Assembly (NCBI RefSeq): GCF_021155775.2
Contig: NC_060233.1
Coordinates: forward strand, 8,062,782 to 8,126,781
Reading direction: 5' to 3'
DNA: 64,000 nucleotides
Origin: Neodiprion pinetum
Taxonomy: Eukaryota > Arthropoda > Insecta > Hymenoptera > Diprionidae
The notes beneath the pieces were generated by a model, which saw nothing but the letters and a program-made list of their open reading frames with translations, had not been told where the DNA came from and made no database searches. Below, piece by piece: positions 52,301-64,000 of this stretch (positions are counted from its first letter, which is position 1; each line of letters begins with the position of its first letter). The position numbers and the translations under genes are program-made.

Positions 52301-55300
52301 AAAATGTCTCGAGTATTTTCGTCAGAGACCAAAATGGCACGATGCAGTTACACGCCTGCGGTGAAACAATTCTTATCAAATACGTGGAGTACTTACCTCG
52401 TGGACATTACAAATATCTACACTGTTTAATGATACCCACTCGCACCAAGGCTCGATTAGTAGTGAGCGGTATGCGAGACAGGTAAACAACTCTGTACCTT
52501 GTAAAGGAAATCTTCTTGTCGTCCGGTAATGGATACGACAAACATGTTTCCTCCGCAAGTACACACCGTTGCATCGCATCACGGATGATCGTACCAGGGA
52601 GCCGTGAAAGGAGCCAAGCTGGAAGCGTAAGAAGGAAAGACGGAAATGAAAAGAAAATAAGGAAAAAACACAGTTACAAAAAGAGGAATAAGAAAGGGAA
52701 GCGAATGAGGGGGATTAAAAGGAACCGGTGAGATTTAGATACGACGCGCGAAGAAGCTTTTAGCAACAAATTACCTTCTATATCCCTTAACTTTGCCTTA
52801 CTTTGTGCAAATCGTCTTTGGATTTCGTGTGAGGTAAAGATGAGATAACGGAAAGACATAAAGGGCAGAAATAACCTCACCGTGTTCAGGCCTCGAGTCA
52901 TCTGCATCGCATGCGTGCATGACAGCGGCTCATATTATACACTCATCGACGAGTTGCTTGAATTTCTGATTTTACCCAGAGCGCATGGGCACGCGGTCAT
53001 TCCAAGCGTGTCCAGATTTAAAAGCTTTGAAGTAGCTTCTTATTTTTTTTTTTTATTTTATCTTCCCCCCTCCGCGCTCTTTTCTTTCCTTCTTCGTTAT
53101 ACCCACAGCCTACTCGTCGTCGAGTGTTTACAGTGGTCTCCAAATATGTAAGAGCTAAAGTCGCTCGCCCACGCAGGACTGACATGGCATGGGCACTTTA
53201 TGAGAATCGTTTAAATTTCGTGGGTGCGACGCGGCGGCGTTTCGGGGCACAGTTTCGTTGTGTACAGACGTAATAGTCCTGCCAGTAAACCCCAAGTTAC
53301 TACCTCCACCCTGGCAACGTGACGTAACTTGCGATATGCAATATTAAAAAAATTTGTGTTAGGATATAATCGGTGTTTCTTGCAACGTCGTCAATACTCC
53401 ATAATCTTTTAACGATGAGACAACGATGGTGGAAAAAATTGGAAAGCAATATATACAGCAAGTACACCTCCACTAATTGACAATCAGATTTGAAAAATGT
53501 CGTTCCCCTACAGCCCCGAAAGCGGAATTTTATCGAGAGTCTATTGTACGTGAGATAAACTTGAGCAGAGAACTCTCTGCGAGAGTCAACCATCGGGAAT
53601 TAATGATGCTAGGAGTTGTCCGTACTTGCGGTTCGATGCAATCCGCGTTTTCTGCACTGCAGGATTTCCTCCAGTCCTCGACCGGCACACGTATGGTGTA
53701 TATCAGAGAAGATCCAAGAGCAAACGACACGCATAGGTATACGGTGTGTATGTACAGACACGTGAACCGACCACCATCAAGAGTTTACTTTGCGCCTTAA
53801 ATGGTACATGCCGGGTTGTAAAAGGTAGGTTAAGATAAGTGATTCGAAAGAGGAGAGGTGCGGACGCGATAGAGCTCTGGTACTGAAACTGCACGCGCAG
53901 GTGCGTCTGGCTCGCGTCGAGAAATGCGTAAGGTAAATATATATCCAAGAAGCAAACATTGCTATCTATATCTCTTCCAGAAACAAACCCCGTGAAGCAG
54001 CAGCACCTTATATGCGACGGTCCAACGCGTGAAACTTATATAGCTGTATAGTTTATATTTTTTTTCATTCGGCTAATGCGTGCACGTCGCAATTACATGC
54101 GTATGATGAAGCGTTTATGGTAATATTATCATAATCTGAACGAGGCGCGTCGTATTCTCTCATCGCGATCGCTTTATCATCGTTCGGCAAAGATGAAATA
54201 TGAATAACTAGAACTACGGGTGGTGAATAATATCCGTGGACGTATTTACGTGTAATACAATCAGGGATGGTTTGATTACTCCGAAATCAAAGTGCGGCGG
54301 TAAGTCTCAAAAAAGTTTTACTAACTCAACGGTATCCGGTGATAAGATTGCACTGTGCATCGAGTGAGTGATACGATATTATTATGATACAAACGTCCAT
54401 GTCGCCTTAGAAGCGCCCAACGGCAAAAGTCGGAGGCACGAAACGATCGTCACGTTTTCGAAAATTGACCCATATAAATGCTAATTAGTAACCCCATTAG
54501 TATTTAGTAGGCTGGACCGAGAGAGGCTGCGGCGTATACTAGACCGGCCCTCGGGGTGACGGAAAAACGATTGCTTCGGGATATACATGGACCCCTTTAC
54601 AAATTGGCTACTAATTATTACGATCAATTATGCGTCTAATTAACCGAACCCTGACTCGGGTGAGCTCTCGGGTAGGTGGGCCCTGGATTCGAACAAGACT
54701 TGTCACGATCGAATCGTCGTTAATTGCGTCCGTGTCTTCGGTCTGGTGGAAAAATTCTCTCTAAAAACGAGACAATGACGTTCCATTGATTAGACGACGG
54801 GCACTTGATTAAAGGTACGCCAAACAGAATCGTTGGAGTGAAGAGAGTTCGATGGCGAAACGTTGGGCAATAACGGATGACCGTTAATCCACCCACACGT
54901 TGGAAAATTCCTCTCATTTCCAAAAGATAGTAGTAACTGAATACTCGATACAACTTGTAGGCATGTGTTTTCGAGGGATTCAACTTCTGTTACAAAGGTA
55001 GAGAAGGCGAGGAGGATGATCAAGGCGGAGGCGTGCGTAAGTTATTTGTTATCGGTATGCATACAAGTGTGTGTGTATAACGCACGGAGTGTGGCTATCG
55101 ATGCTGTTGACTTCTCATTATTGAACAAATGAGAATTTATGCGTCAACATTTGTCCGTTAGGTCGGCCCGTGGTCTACGGTCCTCGGTTTTGAGTGGTAC
55201 GTACCTACTTTCGTTGAAAATATATATATTCACTTCTCGAGACGGTGTTAAATACAATTAATACATATATACAGACCATAACACGTCCAGTTTATGGCCC

Positions 55301-57474
55301 ACGCTCCTTACTACGGGTCCTACGAACGTGTAACAAGTATGTACCCATCCCACCTATGCGCACAGACAGAACACAGACCAAGTATAACAATTACAGCAAT
55401 TTACACACAAACCCTCTTCTCAACTTCCAAGAAACGTTTAAGATTATTAGCTGAGATAAGGGATGAAACTCGGGTTCAACTTCACCTCCAGGGACTTAAA
55501 ACCCGGAAGATAAGAGCCCACTAACCATTCCCGTATCTTTTTAGGACGCGGTTTGCCGATTTAACCAGGACAACAAAAGCACACCGCAGTTTGTATAACT
55601 AACACTCCCTGTCATACATGCAGCCCTGAATACTTTGTATGTACAATGTACACACATATTTAACTTGTTATTTTCATTTTCCTTTTCTTCGTCGTCATAT
55701 CTCACGTTAAACTTAGGATTAGCTTGATACACGGAAGCTTAGCAGTATATTAATTCAAATCACGTATCCGATGTGATGTTGCAATTCGTTTTTAAAATAA
55801 AAATTTTCTCTCTCACTTCTTTCAGGAATATTACAAAACTTTGTCTGAATAAACTAAGCCTTAACAGTGTACACGAGGGGTTATTTTTCATTCGAGACTT
55901 TTTACCTCTTGCTTCGAATTTATCTATTTTCTCTTTATTGCCATCTCATCGCGGTTCACTTTAGTGTTGTATCAAGGATGAATTATGCATCATGTATGTA
56001 TAAATATATACGCGTATATGTATTATATATAGGGAGATGCGTGGGTCCGTTTGTTGTCTCCTTTTAACCGCGGCGTCGACGCCGCCGAGCCCCATGAGAG
56101 GAAGAAATTAATGGATTCCAAAAACTGGACGCGTGATGATCGAGGCTCGTGCGAGTCCTCCGTATCGATTCAACGTATATAACTTAACCCACGGATACTT
56201 AAAGAAATGTGAAAACTACTTAAACACGGGATCTTGTATCCAATTTACCGTACATCCAAAAACCGGTGCCGGGTCTAGCTCTCGGTTAGATTAAAAAAAT
56301 ATAAATAAATAAATGAATGAAAGAATAAATTATATGGAATGTTTTACAGCTGTAAAGTCGGCAACATCTATCATTGCCATTAATTATCAACATAATATCT
56401 TTTCCAAAGTTATGAATAAAACGATGCGACATGTTCACATATCGTCACATTCATTTGAAAATCGTGACTAATTGTAATACCAAACTACCTCGAAGTGTGT
56501 GTCCACGATGTTAAACCCTCGCCACGGTTCGCCTTATTATACGAATCACCCCCAGCTGAAGATGCTCATTGTCAGAATGAAACATCGTCGTCGAAGGTTG
56601 ATGAAACGGGGCCTTAAGCAAGCGTCACGGATGCACGTGGTGATCGGGGCCCGAGGGCGTCGGTTTCATTCGTGTAACACAGGCATTCCGTGCGTTGTGA
56701 AGAACGCCCGTTGAGCTCGAGGGGGGAAAGGGGTGAAAGGATCAGGGCGAAGGAGGAAGGTAGTTGAGGACCTTCCTCGACCTCCAGAGTCATAACGACC
56801 GTCGAATGCGGGGGTGATTTCTGCTAGTCATTCCTGAGGAGACGCCCCCCCGGGACCAGAAGACGTTCATAGGACTCGAGCAAGTCAGGCTCTGGTGTGT
56901 CATACCAAAGAAAAAATGAATTATGGATACAGTCCAGCTCTGCGTCGAGGATAATCGAATTTCCTCTCGAAATTGATCCGAAATAAGCAAAAACTTGCGT
57001 CTTCACTTCCAGTGATCGGTGCTCTATCATGTATATTCTGGTCTCGCTTTGAACATGACAATCGGAAATATGGCACTCTTGTCACACTTGAGAGATTCAT
57101 TTTGGAATTCGCTTATCGCACTGAAATTGATCGTCAACTTTACAGTTAGTACTTACACTCAGTGCATCGGATGTGATATGGATTGATATGTGCATTCGAG
57201 TCATCCGAAATGCTTTAAAAAGTTTCGAGTGTTGCTTTCCAGTGAATCAACCAGCGTTCCACAAGTGCAAAAATTATTCCTCCCACTCGAGGGTTATGCG
57301 AGTCTCGCGTATTTTTATGGTGAACCAGATGACCGATGTATTCGATCTTGGTCTTTACGGCACCGTTCCAGCAGTAAAAGGCTTGAGGCTGGCCAAGAGG
57401 CTGAACGTCTCGGTTCTTTGTCATGTAGAGAGAGGTTATCGGCCAGCCTTTTACCTTCCGCCGCACCTACCTCG

Positions 57475-57502
57475 GAAGAAGAAGAAGAAGAAGAAGAAGA
57501 AG
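57475..57502. repeat. GAA trinucleotide microsatellite
   Basis: About nine GAA units; gives a poly-Glu or poly-Lys frame that is not evidence of a gene. Confidence 0.9.
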
Positions 57503-60500
57503 TAGAAGGGAGTGTCGAAGAGGCGGACGGATAAAGTTTTGACAAAACCAATAGCAGCCGGCTCGATGCGATCGAGAAGAGCGGACAAAAACGGTGCTTG
57601 GTCTGCATGTATATCACGGTACCAGAGCAGTAGATAAAATGAAGAAAGAAGCAAGGGGACCAAGCGCAGCTCCCCGTCGCCACGGTCCGCGTGATCTGGC
57701 GCGCAAACCACAAGAAATAACAATCTTTCCATCCTTGGAAGTAATAGCTCGATAGAGGCTCACTTCAAAAGTTATCCATGGCCCACTACCCACTTCCCAC
57801 AGTGAGGTGTGCAGGCAGGCATATAGGTACCGCCGAGAAAAAAACCACTTTCAATCATTTTTAACTTCATTCAACTTCCACGCGGCGTGAAAGTTCATAG
57901 TCAAAGAATTGGCTCGCTCTGTGAGTGTACAACTTACCTTTGACCGGATACAGACGACCAAACTACGAGAAAGAAAACAGTAATTTTTTTCACATGAAAA
58001 TCTTCGCCATTTAATCCGACACGATGAAATATTGTGACTGTAAATTTCGCGCTGTCTCGTTCTTTTCTGACAGTCGGTATCATCCGTTGAACCTACTATT
58101 ATGAAACAGCAACGAAACCCGTCATTTTTACTTCAGAAGCTCATCTTTATGGCGCATGAGCTTCAGAAATAGTATCAAGTTTATGACAAACTTGAGCAAA
58201 TTATTGTCAAGAACAAAGCAAACTGTCATTGATGGTTCGTTTTACCGAGTTGTTAGCTATTTTTTCCGTTGAATCATTGAGCTCTTCCTTAAATTTTTGG
58301 CAAAAATTTTAATGATGTCATTGAGAATTGGAGAATCAGTTGATTATAGTCAGACCTTTGTAGTGTCCAAACCTCAGTTTTCAGACTTCTCAGTGTGCCT
58401 CTCGGCTGTTTAGTGTATCACAGACGTTTCTGGAGCATCTGATTGTCAGTCCGAAGGTTGAGGGATGAAGGCAGGCGGCGCGATGATAGCTGTTCAAATA
58501 TCGTCCGGTCGCATCAAAACGCAAGCACGTATATTCAGGACTTGGACGGAGTGTGTGGTCGATGAGAGGCGAGGAGAGACGAGGTGCGGTGAGGCGAAGT
58601 GAGGCGGCCTGAAGGCGAGATACGAAAGGACCAGAGCGAGGCCTGTAGAATGGACCAGAAACCGGTTCAATTACAATACAGGGCATGGGCTCATGGGCTG
58701 ACTCAACGCCATATCCGACGTTGCACGTTACACGTTACACGTTGCACACAAGCGCGACAAACACGCGCACGGAACGCTTTCCTCTGCATCGGAGCCTTGT
58801 ATATCAAATGGTCCACGTCACGCTGGAAGCGAGTGTGCGCAGACGTACACTTACGTATGAAATGTACCGACTGCCTGCCAACATACGACGGGGGTATTAT
58901 TTACCGGGTAGATTATATCCTAGAAGAAATTGCCCGTATAGTTTTACTATTTATAGCACGTTTGTCGACCTGTATACCGATCTGTAAGTGGTAGGCAGGT
59001 TCAACTCCCTACACCTCGACGAGGCTTCCCCTTCCGCTTTTGTCTCATCGAAATGGAACCACTTACTCGCGTAATTATGGCCAAGTATCATTCATCCGTC
59101 TTCAAATATCCTGCAGCAGGTTGCGTGTCCAGCCGAACTGCAGGTTAGTTACTAACATCAATGAGTGAGCTTCACGGTAATCGAATGGATTCCGTACCAA
59201 TCATCGTGAGTTTTACAGTAAAACAAGAACGTCTCATCAACTCCGAAATTGATATTGTTAACGACTGTCGGTCTCATTAAAAAAAATATTAACATTCCAA
59301 AAGCAAACGAATATACCGTTTGTGGGATATGAATTTCAGAAACGGATATTACATGAAGATCTCCTTGACGACTTCGGACTTGCAATGTTCCGTGAAATTA
59401 CTAAGAGATAGGTACTATTGTTAGCTCATATAAAAAGGGGTCTCTGTTTACTTAAAAGTAAGAAAACGGTAAATAGGTTGAACCTGTTCGAAAGGAACAA
59501 AAATATACCGCAAGGATGTACGGTGTTTTTGCCTCCTTGATCCGACTCATCGAAATATTCGAGTTTAAATTCACGACGTGCAAACAAATCCATAAAATCA
59601 TTCTTATGCTTTTTTCCAGTCAAATGCCAATTAGTACAAAGTTCTCGGAAGTAAAAACCATAAGTTATAATACAATCAACAATTTATCATGAACATTACT
59701 TTGCAGCCTACTCTCTTTACTGGCAGCAGCTGTTTCCCCCGGTATACCGAAGCTTTCATAAGAAAAGCTACACTTTTTACGATCTTCTGAGGTGAAATAT
59801 AGTGCTGGTCCAGATTATGATAACACAATTCTCACGTGAAATTACTCGCAAGTTTGCGAGTAACGTCACATTTAAGAGCGAGGGTCACATTAGAACCTGC
59901 AGCTCTCGGAACTACATAATTATGCTTCTTTATACTTATCGCGTACTTAAAAACCATTTCATCATCCCTGGGATGAAAAATATTTTGGTATCGAGGAGAG
60001 TTTTATGGAGTACCGTAAGGAACCCCCTGTGGCGAGGGCACGGGACAACGAGCATTGTTGTATCGTCGGAATAAAAGCAAGAAAAGAAGTTAAAAAAAAA
60101 AAGAGGTAAGAGGTGAAAAGAGTAAAAACCAAAAAGGACGGAGGCGGTCGCCGAGCTGCTGCCCACCCTATACACACGTAAACGGTCCACCAAGTCCACT
60201 GTGCACTCGGTTGTCCGAGCCAGGAGAAATCAAATTTATGCGCGCGCCCTCCAAGGGCCATTACGAACAGGTCCACGCATTCGTCCCCGAGAAATAAGAC
60301 ACGCTATTTATAATCCACGTCCCAGCCCAGTTCTGAAAGCCGTCCGAACGATACGAGAGATTTTGCGTGAAGTAAAACTTTGAGTAGAGAAAGAGAAAGT
60401 GAAAATTGAAACAACGATTCAGTAATATACAACAATTTTGTGTCATTCAAATTGCTCTACGCAGTTGAAAACGATAAGATGAGCTTTTCTTGCTCTTTTC

Positions 60501-61191
60501 GCTATCAGAAAATTTTTCGTTTTAGTGTCACCAGGACTGATTTAGGACAACGATTATGTCCTAAGTAGTAGGATAGATGGATAGATAGATATTTTTTAGG
60601 ATAGCGTGTCATCCGGGAATGCACCCTGCCGATCACGTCCTCTTCGGTAAGGGTCTCGTGTATTTTAAATTTGCCTAATGCGGTAGATCGAAGAATCATT
60701 GTATGCCTGAGGTAGTAGCGGTCAGCCGTAGCATCGTTACGGGTAGACGTATACATAGACGGTACGAATACGGGGGCCGACAGGGTATAAAGAATGAGAA
60801 TAACCGTATACGTACTTGCATAATAAAAAAAAGACAGCGAGTGGGAGTCGTTGGTATACCTATAAGGACTAAACCCCCGCCCGCCCCGTCAATAAAATAA
60901 GAATAAAGTAAGTGAAACGCGGCTGAAAAGGCGGATCGAGGAACGAAACTGAACAGGAGCAAATAAGTGATGAAAAAAAAAGAAAAAAAAATAGAGGAAA
61001 AGAAACAACGGCAAGAACGACAAAGAATTGACTACGTACATATACCAGCATACATTGTATACGTACGTACAAGTATATATGTATAATGTTAGTATAAGGA
61101 GAAATACGAGCAAGAAATTACAAGGCGTTCGGATACCGAGGCGGAGGACCTATCTGAAAGGTTTTCTGAACAAGCGAGCGTTACAGAGAGT

Positions 61192-61230
61192 GAAGAGAAG
61201 GGAAGAGAAGAGAAGAAAAGAGAAGAGAGG
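61192..61230. repeat. AGAGA/AAG purine tract
   Basis: Imperfect GAGAAG units on the plus strand. Confidence 0.8.
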
Positions 61231-64000
61231 CGTGGGTGATCGCCGTTGAGGCAAAGTTATGCGTTACAGTCCAGCGGTCGACGAGCCGCGGCCGTAAGTC
61301 GCGAGCAACTCTATAACGTGGAAGTGGAAGTAGAAGTAGGTAGAAACGGAACGTCGTCGGGCGGGGTCCAGCATCATCAGAAGCTTATACGTATCTGTAT
61401 CTCCATACGGCGTACGCGATATCTCAGCCGTGACTCTCTTCGGCCTCGATAAAAATCACTGCACGGGGTCCAGCTGCTCAGACTGGTACCATCTGTGTAC
61501 GTCTTGACCCGTAATGTGTTATATTGTATCTCTCCTGTGCGTAAAGAAAATACTGGATGGTTCACAGTTGGTGAGAATGAATAACGCGAAAAAGTCACTA
61601 CCAACATTTTGAATTCCAATATGTGTATTCCAGGTGGTTAAATTGTGTATTATATACCCTTCGTTAATTGGCCATTCGACGAGAGTTTGTTCGTTGAAAT
61701 TCCGTCTTTTATACCGTATTTCTTACGTCCTCTCTTGGTTTTCTGATGAAATCACCGAGCGTGCAGGAAGACGAAGAAAGGCACTTGTGGTTGGAATGGG
61801 TACGCGAGAGCCTTGTTTCGCGTAACGCTTCAATTATATTACGCCTCGGCGGTTAAAAAGCGGCCTGCCAAATGCCCCCAATCGCCCCCAGACTCGGAGG
61901 TTAAATTCCATTAACCAGTTCGAAGCGATTCGTTGCAGGGTCACTCGAGTCCATTCGGCTTGTAAATATCGTCCAGGTAATTCAAGAGGGCGCGCGCAAT
62001 GAATCAAGCCATGATATCGCGGCATCGAGTTGCGTCGGTATCGTTTCGGTCTTTCATACTCGTTTGTAGCAATCCTATCTACCCGGCTTCCATAACCATA
62101 GCCGCGAAGGTGATGCAGGATTAAGGAAGTTGGACGTTGGCGGTTGGCATCCACTTCCAAACCAAGACCCAACGATCACGGTGGCTCTGGAAGCCCGTCA
62201 ATAATCGTTCCGCCTTTTCCCAGCATCTTTCCCCGCGAACGTAGAACTCACTCCGCGGCTTTCTTTCATCCTCTGGGAGAAGCACGACGGATTTGGAAAC
62301 ACCGAGGACGGTCAGAAGCCGGACACGGTAAACCCGTAGGTCCGGTTCTTCCGTATGGCTGCTGCTTGATACGGTCCGCGCACGCGACCGAATTCATCCT
62401 CTGGTGGTGAATGCTCGATAGCCGATGCAACTAGAGAGCGCAGAGCTCCGTCGGAGAGACGACCAGACGTATTCAGTTTCTACTAGTGCTATGCGATTGA
62501 TCGATTAATCGGCAGCTTCGATAGTCAGTTTGTACGAACACTGACGTAGAAAAGGAGGCGATAGATTAGTTCCGCTATTTATGTGCGAGACGTTTTGAGT
62601 CGTTAAATATTTATCTCATCAGTTATAGATAGTTATAATGCAGATAGTTAGTTATTCGTGAGCGTGTCCAGAAGTTTTTACGAGCATACCGCATTTTCAT
62701 GGATATCTGCACTTTTGTACGGTATAAATTTTACGACGAAGTTATACGTTATCAGTCGACTGCCGGTATAGAAAGTTGCCGCTGCGAGCAATCCTTGTGG
62801 GTCACTTTCAAAGCTTTGGAAAGGTCTAGAAACCCGGACTTTCGAGACAAGGATCAATCATTTGTACACTCTGTTCTGGAAAGAGTTTTTATTTTCCACA
62901 TCATCTGAATCACCCTGTAGGTATGAATCGTCGGTTTTAAACCACCGGTCGACGGTCCTGCGTTGGCCCTTCTTCAAATTGTTTCAATTACACGAAAAAC
63001 GAGAGGTCAAGTAAGTAGGCGTGCCCGTGGAGTCAGTCAACGAATGAGCCCGGGCTCTGAAATTGGCTTCCGAGTATCACGGATGTTGAAAAAAAATATG
63101 ACGAGACAAGCTGAGAGCTATGTACGAGCGACCCCGTCTACAGGCTTTTACGCGGGAGCATCACCTTATCGGATACCTTTTAACGCTTAATTCTCTTCTA
63201 AGATTGAAAGTCTTGATAGTTTTGGAGAAGCGGTTGTGCCGCATACAGAGTTCTGTGTCCAAACGTACGTACCTCGTCAACAAAGTCGTGACAGAGCATC
63301 TCGGACCCGTCAGCTTACATCCGCTTCCCGAATATCTGGCACTATATCATAATTTCAAGTAGCGATCTGCTAAGTAAAGTATTGTTGATTTCAGCCATGC
63401 AAAGGAAAGTTGGTAGACAAAGTAGACGCGTTGAGTAACAAAACGCCTTCATCCTGTGAACAAAAAAGATGACTAATTCCAAATAGGTTTTAACGGTTTG
63501 TTTTTCCAACTGCTTAGAAGCCTCCAGGCCGATGTCAAATGCATCCGGCAAATGACCCCCCGAACGTGTCGTATCGGATTCTGATCGAGAAAAGTACGTA
63601 CCTACCAAGAAGCTAAATGCTTGAGGAGTAGCGAGCTAAGCCGAGAAAGAGAGAAGGCGAAGCAAGGGAAAAGGATCAGGACACTGCAGTTGATTGAATT
63701 TCACGCGAACCATCCGAGCGTTGCTAACGCCGCTGCAGCCGTCGGGTGTTCGATATTTCATTTTTCATCTTTGCTTGTTCGTGTTTCGTATTTCGTACGC
63801 GATGCTTCCGAGTATATTCGGTTATTATTTTCACCTGATCTCGGCCCGGGCAGACCCTGCAGATACTACGAGGATAGTGTTACTCAGTAGAGTTTATCGG
63901 AACCTAAGTAAGCGGCTTTTGGATAGACGCGATAATTTGACGTGAACAGTAAGCAAGCCGGAAGGAATTTGCGTTGGTATAAGAGGAAGGAATTGGAAAG

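Larger units (their letters stand above)
39129..64000. other. Large region without recognisable coding genes
   Basis: About 25 kb in which I find no protein family, RNA gene or spliced gene I can support. Composition varies: GC- and CpG-richer stretches occur at about 40.2-43.5, 46.0-47.1, 56.5-57.8, 58.5-59.0 and 62.1-62.5 kb, separated by AT-rich DNA. Microsatellites are common. The many short open frames have arginine- or serine-rich repeat-like composition and are probably chance. It could be intron or regulatory DNA of a long gene outside the window. Confidence 0.45.

Noticed and set aside
54660..54720. Minus-strand GTTCGAATCC resembling a tRNA T-loop
   Set aside because: Flanking bases do not form the T-stem, and no A-box, anticodon arm or acceptor stem is present.
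57190..57534. Plus-strand open frame ending in a glutamate run
   Set aside because: The acidic tail comes from the GAA microsatellite, and the rest matches no family.
60708..60718. TGAGGTAGTAG, identical to the first 11 bases of the let-7 microRNA
   Set aside because: The following bases do not match let-7, and no complementary arm (CTATACA-type) lies within 100 bases to form the precursor.

Overview
The window is nuclear DNA from an animal, almost certainly an insect; Hymenoptera is my guess from base composition and gene style, but I cannot prove the order. Genes are interrupted by GT-AG introns, AATAAA signals follow the stop codons, the intergenic DNA is AT-rich with many microsatellites, and the proteins are clear metazoan orthologues.

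Layout. Bases 1 to about 13.6 kb hold no coding gene I can support: they contain simple repeats, three small inverted-repeat elements, GC-rich patches and one plausible TATA/initiator promoter. A compact gene cluster lies at 13.8-34.3 kb. On the minus strand is a SIRT7-type sirtuin (4 coding exons). Divergently, 202 bp away on the plus strand, is a METTL23-type methyltransferase (2 exons), followed with only 28 and 72 bases between reading frames by a SLIRP-like RRM protein and an ACBD6-like acyl-CoA-binding/ankyrin protein. A RICH/nadrin-type BAR-RhoGAP (RhoGAP92B family, 9 coding exons, minus strand) ends about 2.6 kb beyond ACBD6. Divergent from it is MFSD11, an UNC93-like transporter (2 coding exons, plus strand). 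From 34.3 kb to the end (about 30 kb) I see no coding gene. That stretch carries a perfect 62-bp-arm palindrome with a hammerhead-ribozyme-like loop (probably a Penelope-like remnant), a 100-bp-arm foldback hairpin, and low-complexity tracts.

How the genes relate. The most interesting feature is the METTL23-SLIRP-ACBD6 block. Three unrelated complete proteins (arginine methyltransferase-like, mitochondrial RNA-binding-like, acyl-CoA-binding) lie head to tail in a stretch of about 1.75 kb without introns, with no room for conventional intergenic promoters. A polycistronic mRNA is the natural explanation. The linkage of METTL23 with MFSD11 (and SIRT7) resembles the linkage of their human orthologues on chromosome 17q25, suggesting conserved ancestral synteny. 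Exon boundaries were derived by reading splice sites and checking that reading phases agree; untranslated ends are not determined.
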